DNA from: Alcaligenes aquatilis
GTDB lineage: Bacteria > Pseudomonadota > Gammaproteobacteria > Burkholderiales > Burkholderiaceae_B
Direction of reading: 5' to 3'
NCBI RefSeq assembly: GCF_003076515.1
Contig: NZ_CP022390.1
Span: forward strand, 124,001-188,000
DNA length: 64,000 nucleotides
Shown: positions 34,907-41,555 of the stretch, piece by piece
Position numbering within the stretch: the first letter of the stretch is position 1
How the letters are laid out: each line of letters begins with the position of its first letter
The notes under the pieces: generated by a model
Database searches by the model: none
What the model was told of the DNA's origin: nothing
Seen by the model: the letters and a program-made list of their open reading frames with translations, nothing else
Translations under genes and position numbers: made by a program

Positions 34907-36658
34907 ATGTCACTTGAAACGACCGCCCATAACGGCGCGCAAATCTTGCTCGAAACCTTGATCGCTCAGGGTGTGGATACCATTTTTGGTTATCCTGGCG
35001 GAGCGGTGTTACCGCTCTATGATGCGCTTCATGCTCAACCGCGAATTCGTCATATTCTGGTCCGTCACGAGCAAGCTGCCGTACACGCGGCCGAAGGCTA
35101 CGCCCGTAGCACCGGTAAACCTGGCGTGGTGCTGGTGACATCGGGGCCCGGTATGGCCAATACCACCTCCGGTTTGCTCGATGCCTTGTGTGATTCTATT
35201 CCTGTCCTGTGCATTAGTGGTCAAGTAGCGACCACCGCAATTGGGACTGCTGCGTTCCAGGAGTGCGATGCCATTGGCATTTCCCGCCCTGTGACCAAGT
35301 GGAATGCCCAGGTGCGTCGTATTGAAGATGTGGCTTCCTTGACAGCCAAAGCCTTGCGCCTGTGTACCCAGGGTCGCCCCGGCCCGGTGTTGCTGGACTT
35401 TCCCAAAGATATTCAGATCGCTACCCTGCCGGCTGCCAGCAGCGAATCACCCGTTCAGGAAGAGGCCGACAGCCTGTTGGCGCCTGCCGCTCCGGCCCCT
35501 GCTCAGGAAGCGGCGATCAAACGCGCGGCTGCCATGATCGCCCACGCTCGTCGCCCCGTATTTTACGGCGGTGGTGGCTTGATCAACTCCGGGGCCGATG
35601 CCAGCCATGCCTTCACCAGCCTGGTTCAGGAAACTGGCGCACCTTGCACGCTGACCTTGATGGGTTTGGGCGCTTATCCTGCGCGTGACGAACAGTTTGT
35701 CGGCATGCTGGGCATGCACGGCACCTTGGAAGCGAATCTGGCCATGCACCATGCCGATCTGATCATCTGTGTGGGTGCGCGTTTCGATGATCGCATTACC
35801 GGCCGCCTGTCCGACTTCTGCCCCCATGCCAGCAAGATTCATATTGATATCGACCCCGGTTCCATCGACAAGGTCGTGCGCGCCGATGTGGCCTTGGTGG
35901 GCGATTGTTATCCCCTGCTACGAGCCTTGCGCAAAGAGCTGTCGCACCACGAGTTGCCCGAAGGTCGCTTGAACGACTGGTGGCAGCGTATTGGCGTGTG
36001 GCGTGCGCAAGAGTGCTTGAACGTCACCCCGCGCAGTGATGCGATCTTGCCGCAGCATTTGCTGCAACGCTTGGATGCACATTTGGAAGGCCGTGATGCC
36101 ATCGTGTCCACCGATGTGGGCCAGCATCAGATGTGGGCAGCACAATACATCAAGTTTGATCGCCCTCGCCGTTGGCTGACCTCCGGTGGTGCGGGCACCA
36201 TGGGGTATGGCGTGCCCGCCGCGTTTGGCGCGCAGATTGCGCATCCCGACAAGCTGGTGGTGTGTGTCAGTGGTGACGCGTCGGTGCTGATGAATATTCA
36301 GGAACTGGCCAGCGCCGTACAACATCGCACGCCCATCAAGGTGATTCTGTGCAATAACCGCCACATGGGCATGGTGCGCCAGTGGCAAGAGCTGATTCAT
36401 GATGGCCGTTACAGCCACAGCTATAACGAAGCCATGCCCGACTTTGTGGCCCTGTCTCGCGCTTTTGGTTGGGAAGCCGAGCGCGTGGAGCATCCCGATC
36501 AACTGGATGCCGCGCTGGAGCGCTGTCTGGCTCATGACGGCCCGTTCTTTCTGAACGTGGAAGTGCTGGCGCTGGAAAACTGTTTCCCTATGATGCCAGC
36601 GGGCTATGGCCATCAACAGGTCATGTTGTCCGAAGATAACTGGTACGTAGAAGAATAA
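34907..36658 (+). CDS. Acetolactate synthase large subunit-type ThDP enzyme
   Basis: 583 aa from the ATG at 34907; an in-frame ATG at 34889 is also possible. Three ThDP-enzyme domains are present: the PYR domain with IFGYPGGAVLPLYDAL and catalytic Glu in LVRHEQAAVHAAEGYAR, the central domain (GGGGLINSGADASHAF, FDDRITGRLSDF), and the PP domain (GGAGTMGYGVPAAFGAQIA). The Mg/ThDP motif starts GDAS where GDGS is usual. It condenses two pyruvates, or pyruvate with 2-oxobutyrate, in branched-chain amino-acid synthesis. No small regulatory subunit or ilvC follows, so it may be a stand-alone IlvG/catabolic paralogue. A TRAP operon starts 94 bp downstream. Confidence 0.85.
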   Translation: MSLETTAHNGAQILLETLIAQGVDTIFGYPGGAVLPLYDALHAQPRIRHILVRHEQAAVHAAEGYARSTGKPGVVLVTSGPGMANTTSGLLDALCDSIPVLCISGQVATTAIGTAAFQECDAIGISRPVTKWNAQVRRIEDVASLTAKALRLCTQGRPGPVLLDFPKDIQIATLPAASSESPVQEEADSLLAPAAPAPAQEAAIKRAAAMIAHARRPVFYGGGGLINSGADASHAFTSLVQETGAPCTLTLMGLGAYPARDEQFVGMLGMHGTLEANLAMHHADLIICVGARFDDRITGRLSDFCPHASKIHIDIDPGSIDKVVRADVALVGDCYPLLRALRKELSHHELPEGRLNDWWQRIGVWRAQECLNVTPRSDAILPQHLLQRLDAHLEGRDAIVSTDVGQHQMWAAQYIKFDRPRRWLTSGGAGTMGYGVPAAFGAQIAHPDKLVVCVSGDASVLMNIQELASAVQHRTPIKVILCNNRHMGMVRQWQELIHDGRYSHSYNEAMPDFVALSRAFGWEAERVEHPDQLDAALERCLAHDGPFFLNVEVLALENCFPMMPAGYGHQQVMLSEDNWYVEE

Positions 36659-36664
36659 GGTGTC

Positions 36665-36702
36665 GGCTGGGACACAGGCGTAAAAACCCCTATGTCCCAG
36701 CC
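36665..36702 (+). terminator. Hairpin between acetolactate synthase gene and TRAP operon
   Basis: GGCTGGGACA pairs exactly with TGTCCCAGCC across an 18-nt loop, 6 bp after the stop codon. No U-tract follows, so it may attenuate or stabilise the transcript rather than end it. Confidence 0.5.
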
Positions 36703-36752
36703 CGGGCACTACGCATTAAATACACAGATCCATTCAGACAGGAGGGGCATGC

Positions 36753-37733
36753 ATGATGTACCGACACATGAAGAACCGTCTTTTGGCCGCAGGTTTGATG
36801 CTGGGTTTGGGCCTGGCGGCGGGAGCGGCTACGGCCCAGACTTCCTTGAAGTTGGCCTACGCCTTGTCCACCAGCTCTCACTACGGAGCAGGCGCAAAGG
36901 CTTTTGCCAGTGCCTTGGAAAAGGATGGCAACTACACCATCGAGGCCTTTCCCAACAGCGCCTTGGGTGGCGAGCGCGAAGTCATTGAAGGCTTGCAACT
37001 GGGCACGATTGATCTGGCCATTGTCTCTACCGGCGCAACCCTGAACTTTGTGCCCAAGACCGGCGTGTTCGATATCCCTTTTCTGTTCCGCGACTTGCAG
37101 CATGCCCGCCATGTGCTTGATGGCAAGATCGGCCAGGACATGCTGGCTGAATTTCCCAAGCGCGGGATTGTGGCGCTGGCCTGGGGTGAGCAAGGTTTCC
37201 GTCACCTGACCAATAATGTGCGTCCTGTCACTACCCCAGCTGATGCCAAGGGTTTGAAGATCCGCACCACAGAAAACCCTATTCACATTGCCGCTTTCCG
37301 CGAGATTGGCATTCTGGCTACGCCCATGGCCTGGCCTGAAGTGGCGACCGCCCTGCAACAGGGCACCATCGACGGTCAGGAAAACCCCTTGTCTGTGATT
37401 GTGTCTGCCAAGCTGCCGCAGCTGCAAAAGTATTTGTCGCTGACGGCTCACGTGTATGGCCCGGCCTTGGTGCTGATGTCTCCGGCGGTGTATGACGGCC
37501 TGTCCGATCAGGACAAGCAGTTGATGAAAGATGCCGGCGTAACGGCTGCCCAGGCCATGCGCGATTACGTGGACGACATCGAGAAAACCGGCGCGGATGC
37601 CGTCAAGGCCGAAGGCATGCAGGTCAATGCGGTTGACCATGCAGCGTTTGCCAAAGCGGTAGAGCCAGTCTATCCCCAGTACTACAAACAGTTCGGCCAG
37701 GAATTGGTCGAGTCTATCCGTCAGGCTCAGTAA
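36753..37733 (+). CDS. TRAP transporter solute-binding protein (DctP)
   Basis: 326 aa with AGGAGGGG upstream and a signal peptide ending at AAGAATAQ (about residue 29). DctP motifs: LKLAYALSTSSHYGAGAKAFASALE, FPNSALGGEREVIEGLQLGTIDLAI, WGEQGFRHLTNNVRPVTTPADAKGLKIRTTENP and LQQGTIDGQENPLSVI. It begins a P–Q–M operon and is distinct from the binding protein at 30807. The ligand is unknown; the adjoining acetolactate synthase hints at a 2-oxo or hydroxy acid, which is speculative. Confidence 0.93.
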   Translation: MMYRHMKNRLLAAGLMLGLGLAAGAATAQTSLKLAYALSTSSHYGAGAKAFASALEKDGNYTIEAFPNSALGGEREVIEGLQLGTIDLAIVSTGATLNFVPKTGVFDIPFLFRDLQHARHVLDGKIGQDMLAEFPKRGIVALAWGEQGFRHLTNNVRPVTTPADAKGLKIRTTENPIHIAAFREIGILATPMAWPEVATALQQGTIDGQENPLSVIVSAKLPQLQKYLSLTAHVYGPALVLMSPAVYDGLSDQDKQLMKDAGVTAAQAMRDYVDDIEKTGADAVKAEGMQVNAVDHAAFAKAVEPVYPQYYKQFGQELVESIRQAQ

Positions 37734-37745
37734 ACGGCGCTCATC

Positions 37746-38243
37746 ATGAAAGCGCTGCTGTCCGTTCTGGATAAGGGCCTGTTTCGTCTGGTGTCCTGGG
37801 TGACGCAGTTGCTGCTGCTCTCGGCAGTGGCGGCGGCGTTCTATCAAGTGATCGCCCGTTTCGTGCTCCAGTCGCCTGCCGACTGGAGCGAAGCCTGGTC
37901 GCGTGCCGCCCTGATCTGGACGGTCATGCTGGGGCTGTGTCTGGCCTTGCGGCAGGGCGCCATGCTAAGCGTGGATGTGCTGCGGCTTTGGGTCGGGCAG
38001 CGGGCGCAGCACTGGCTGGATGTGGCCGTGCTGTTTACTTGCCTGGCTTTTTTCGGCCTGCTGACCTGGGTCGGCATTCAAATGACCTGGCGGGTGCGAT
38101 TTCAGACCATGCCCAGTCTGGAGTGGTCCATTTCCTGGGTGTATATCGCGATCCCGATTGGTGCTGTGCTGGCCATTCTAGGGCTGCTGGCCCGTTGGCT
38201 GGAAAAACCGGCACCCGCTGTGGTGGATCACACGCAGCTTTGA
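37746..38243 (+). CDS. TRAP transporter small permease (DctQ)
   Basis: 165 aa, 12 bp after the dctP stop. It has four membrane spans and the conserved WSEAWSRAALIWTVMLGLCLALRQGAML (second span with WSE) and WSISWVYIAIPIGAVLAILGLL near the end. Small integral subunit of the second TRAP system. Confidence 0.92.
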   Translation: MKALLSVLDKGLFRLVSWVTQLLLLSAVAAAFYQVIARFVLQSPADWSEAWSRAALIWTVMLGLCLALRQGAMLSVDVLRLWVGQRAQHWLDVAVLFTCLAFFGLLTWVGIQMTWRVRFQTMPSLEWSISWVYIAIPIGAVLAILGLLARWLEKPAPAVVDHTQL

Positions 38244-38313
38244 CCCTTTGTCCTTAAAGCACCACCGAACGTTGGATGCCAGGCAGGCATCTGTTTAGAC
38301 CGGAGAACGTATC

Positions 38314-39591
38314 GTGCCCCAGATCATGCTTGTGTCCATGCTGCTGTTTTTTGTATTGACGGTGCCCGTGGCGATTGCCGTGGGGCTGGCCAATATGGCG
38401 GGGGTGGCGTGGGAGGGGCGCATGACGTTTCTGGTGATCGCCCAGCAGTTGTATGCGGCCCTGGATAAGTACCCTTTGGTGGCCGTGCCTTTCTTCATCC
38501 TGGCGGGCAACTTGATGGAATCGAGCGGCATGTCCAACCGCATGGTGGAGTTTGCCAAAAGCCTGGTCGGTGGTGTGCAAGGTGGCTTGGCCTGCAGTTG
38601 TGTGCTGACCTGTATGATTTTTGCTGCTGTAGCCGGTTCCAGTGTGGCAACCACCTTTGCGGTGGGAGCGATTCTGATTCCTGCCATGGTCCGGCACGGC
38701 TATCCGGCGCCGTTTGCGGCGTCCTTGCAGGCATCTGCGGCGGAGCTGGGAGTGATTATTCCTCCTTCCATTCCCATGATTCTGTTTGCCGTCTCAACGG
38801 ATACGTCGGTGGGCGAACTGTTTGTCGCGGGGATTGGTCCTGGCTTGTTGATCGGTGGTGTCTTGATGCTTTACGTGTGGCTGTATGCGCGCCGTCATGG
38901 ACTGGGCCTACAAGATGGAGTGGGTCGTTTGGGCGTCTGGACGGCCTTTCGTCAGGCGTGGCTGGCCTTGCTGATGCCGGTCATCATTCTTGGTGGGATC
39001 TACGGGGGTATTTTCACGCCGACTGAGGCTTCGGCTGTGGCGGTAGTCTATGCCTTGATCGTCAGCATGGTGATCTATCGCAGCGTTAAGTGGAGCGATT
39101 TGTCCAAGGTGCTGCATCGTTCCGTGGTGTCCACGGCGGTCATTATGTTCATCATTGCCAATGCCGGTGTATTTGGTTTTTTGCTCAATCGCACTGGCAT
39201 TCCAGCCGCTTTGGGCACATGGTTGGGAGAGTTGTTTAGTAGCCCCGTGCTGTTTTTGATGGGGATAAATGCCGCCTTGTTCGTGGTAGGCATGTTTGTC
39301 GAGACCTCGGCCTCAATCGTGGTTCTGGCTCCGCTCTTGTTGCCGGTGGCTGTGCAGTTTGGCATTGATCCGGCGCATTTTGGCATCATCATGGTGGTCA
39401 ATCTGGCATTGGGAATGATAACGCCGCCCTTTGGCGTGAACTTGTTTGCCGCCTGCTCGGTGGCTGGGATTTCCTTGGAAAAACTGATACGTCCCCTACT
39501 GCCTTTTGTAGTCGTCATCCTGGCCTGCTTGATGCTGATCAGCTATGTGCCAGAAGTCAGTTTGTTGGCACGAGACCTGGTGTACCGTTGA
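38314..39591 (+). CDS. TRAP transporter large permease (DctM)
   Basis: 425 aa, starting at a GTG preceded by GGAGAACG. It has twelve spans and the motifs FAAVAGSSVATTFAVGAILIPAMVRHGYP, IPPSIPMILFAVSTDTSVGELFVAGIGPG, GGIFTPTEASAVAVVYALIVS and ITPPFGVNLFAACSVAG. It completes the second tripartite system. The intervening 70 bp after dctQ hold no gene. Confidence 0.95.
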   Translation: MPQIMLVSMLLFFVLTVPVAIAVGLANMAGVAWEGRMTFLVIAQQLYAALDKYPLVAVPFFILAGNLMESSGMSNRMVEFAKSLVGGVQGGLACSCVLTCMIFAAVAGSSVATTFAVGAILIPAMVRHGYPAPFAASLQASAAELGVIIPPSIPMILFAVSTDTSVGELFVAGIGPGLLIGGVLMLYVWLYARRHGLGLQDGVGRLGVWTAFRQAWLALLMPVIILGGIYGGIFTPTEASAVAVVYALIVSMVIYRSVKWSDLSKVLHRSVVSTAVIMFIIANAGVFGFLLNRTGIPAALGTWLGELFSSPVLFLMGINAALFVVGMFVETSASIVVLAPLLLPVAVQFGIDPAHFGIIMVVNLALGMITPPFGVNLFAACSVAGISLEKLIRPLLPFVVVILACLMLISYVPEVSLLARDLVYR

Positions 39592-39620
39592 TGAATTGTC
39601 TGCTTTTCTGAGCACTGTTC

Positions 39621-40055
39621 ATGAGCTACTTTCTCCTGCTGTTGATCCATCTTTTGGCTGCGATTTTTTTCGTCGGCACGGTGTTTTTCGAGGTGCTGAT
39701 GTTGTCGCCTCTGGCGCGCCATGTCTCCCGGCCATCGATGCGGGAGTTCGAGCATGCCTTGGGGCGACGGGCGCGCCGTATCATGCCTTGGGTCTTGTTA
39801 TTGCTTTACGGTGCGGGTTTGAGTCTGGCCTGGCAGCATCGGGCCCTGTTTGAGGTGGGTGGGGCCCGTGCCTGGATTTTGGGCTTGAAAATCGCCTTGG
39901 CGTTAAGTGTATTTGGACACTTCCTGTCCGTCATGGTGATGAGCCGGCGCAAGACCATGACGGCGCGGCGCTCACGGATTATTCACCTTAGTGTTTTTGC
40001 GCACGTTTTATTGATTGTGGTGCTGGCAAAGGCGCTGTTTTACTGGCCGCTTTAA
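39621..40055 (+). CDS. Small CopD-like four-span membrane protein
   Basis: 144 aa, 29 bp after the TRAP large permease. Four spans are predicted: residues 3–25 (YFLLLLIHLLAAIFFVGTVFF), ~53–70, ~84–105 and ~119–141. A His in span 1 (LIHLLAAIFFVG) and paired His residues later (FGHFLSV, FAHVLLI) resemble CopD/HemJ-type haem- or copper-handling membrane proteins. The role is not established. It may be co-transcribed with the TRAP genes but has no clear functional link. Confidence 0.7.
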   Translation: MSYFLLLLIHLLAAIFFVGTVFFEVLMLSPLARHVSRPSMREFEHALGRRARRIMPWVLLLLYGAGLSLAWQHRALFEVGGARAWILGLKIALALSVFGHFLSVMVMSRRKTMTARRSRIIHLSVFAHVLLIVVLAKALFYWPL

Positions 40056-40292
40056 GGTTCGGGCTGTTGTCGTCTATGCCAAAACCTGACAACTGTCCGC
40101 TTTCTATTGGCGTTTCCATATGCTGCGCTATTGCTATGTTGATATTGATGTACAGCCGTAAATCTGGCCGGTATAAAGACCGGAAAAAAAGGCGGCAAAT
40201 ATACGTATATTAACTAATGTAAAATTCATATAAAATCTATTAATATCAATATATTGAGATGTGATCGCAAGCGGAATTTAAGGCGGCAAAAA
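40056..40292. other. AT-rich intergenic region before the Fic gene
   Basis: From about 40140 the sequence becomes unusually AT-rich (runs such as ATATACGTATATTAAC and CTATTAATATCAATAT), unlike neighbouring genes. It must hold the fic promoter. The composition shift, ending at the gene start, is compatible with acquisition by transfer. Confidence 0.5.
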
Positions 40293-41465
40293 ATGTATGA
40301 TTCTCCTCATCAGTTCGACCCTCTTGTTCCGGCGAGCTTACCTCAGGCTTTGATCGAGAAAGCGGCCGATATTGCTCGTGATGCAAGCCGTTTGGCGGGT
40401 GTGGCTCACCCGCGCGCGCGTGAAAGTATTCGTGAGCTTGTACGATCCATGAACTCGTACTACTCGAACCGGATTGAGGGACAAAGTACTCATCCGATCC
40501 ATATTGAGGATGCTTTACACAAGCAGTTTTCAGATAAACCAGACGTTGCTCGACTACAGCGCGTCGCGTTGGCGCATATCCAGGCGGAAAAAGATCTGGA
40601 GGAGTTGCTTGATCAAGGAGTGTCTCCGATGAACTCGGAGTTTCTGCTGATCGCTCATGAGAAGTTGTACTCGCAACTGCCTCAGGAGGACCGGCTTACC
40701 GAAGATGGCCGAGTCATTATTCCTGGCAAACTTCGAGAGGAGACGGTGCAGGTTGGCCGACACATTCCTCCGGTCGCCACATCTTTACCCCGTTTTATGA
40801 AGCGCATGGACGAGGTCTATGATCAAAGCCATTCTTGGGATCGACGACTTATTCTGGTCGCCTGCTTGCACCACCGTGTCACATGGGTGCACCCCTTTTT
40901 GGATGGTAATGGCCGCTCTGCCCGCTTGCAGACGCATTGTGCTCTTTGGCCTTTATCCGAAGGCTTGTGGTCGCCCAGTCGAGGGCTGGCCCGTGCCACG
41001 CAAGACTATTACGTTCATTTGAATAATGCAGATTCGGCCCGCCGTGGGGATTTGGACGGTAGAGGCAATTTGAGCACTGCCGGTTTGAATGAATGGATTG
41101 AGTTCTTTCTTGGTATTTGCCAAGACCAAGTGAAATTCATGGGACGTATGCTGGATTTGGATGATATGAAGCGACGCATTGAGGCGCTCATCATATTTCG
41201 CCACGCTCATGACAAGGAGGTGCGTAAAGAGGCTATCTTGCCTCTCTATCATTTGTTTGCAGCGGGTCCTCTCAAGCGCATGGAGTTTGCGCAGATGACG
41301 GGTTTAGGCGAGCGTACAGCACGCTCCTTGATGTCGAAGCTGTTAAAAAGCGGCTTGCTTGTCAGTGATACTGCATCTGGGCCAGTGCGTTGGGGCTTGC
41401 CACTTGATAGCTTGCAGTTCTTGTTTCCGGAGTTATATCCGGAAGCCGCAACCAAGCCGGATTAA
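40293..41465 (+). CDS. Fic-domain protein (AMP-transferase) with winged-helix C-terminus
   Basis: 390 aa from the ATG at 40293, with AAGGCGG upstream. A Fic_N-type region contains the inhibitory motif S58-NRI-E62-G63 ((S/T)xxxE(G/N)), which blocks ATP binding in the resting enzyme. The Fic core carries the full catalytic motif HPFLDGNGRSAR at 200–211. The last ~90 residues form a winged-helix (MEFAQMTGLGERTARSLMSKLLKSGLLV), suggesting DNA or protein-partner binding. Such class II Fic proteins AMPylate target proteins; targets are unknown. There is no separate antitoxin gene, consistent with in-cis inhibition. Confidence 0.92.
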   Translation: MYDSPHQFDPLVPASLPQALIEKAADIARDASRLAGVAHPRARESIRELVRSMNSYYSNRIEGQSTHPIHIEDALHKQFSDKPDVARLQRVALAHIQAEKDLEELLDQGVSPMNSEFLLIAHEKLYSQLPQEDRLTEDGRVIIPGKLREETVQVGRHIPPVATSLPRFMKRMDEVYDQSHSWDRRLILVACLHHRVTWVHPFLDGNGRSARLQTHCALWPLSEGLWSPSRGLARATQDYYVHLNNADSARRGDLDGRGNLSTAGLNEWIEFFLGICQDQVKFMGRMLDLDDMKRRIEALIIFRHAHDKEVRKEAILPLYHLFAAGPLKRMEFAQMTGLGERTARSLMSKLLKSGLLVSDTASGPVRWGLPLDSLQFLFPELYPEAATKPD

Positions 41466-41503
41466 GTCTCGCTATCTTGTCAGGCGATATGGCGTTGTAT
41501 AAA

Positions 41504-41535
41504 AAAATGGCCCCCCAAAAAAGGGAGGCCATTTC
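41504..41535. terminator. Bidirectional terminator between fic and topB
   Basis: AAATGGCCCCCC, an A-run loop, then GGGAGGCCATTT forms an 11-bp nearly perfect stem, with A-rich and T-rich flanks, between convergent genes. Confidence 0.8.
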
Positions 41536-41555
41536 TTCCAACTAAGCCGAGCTTT

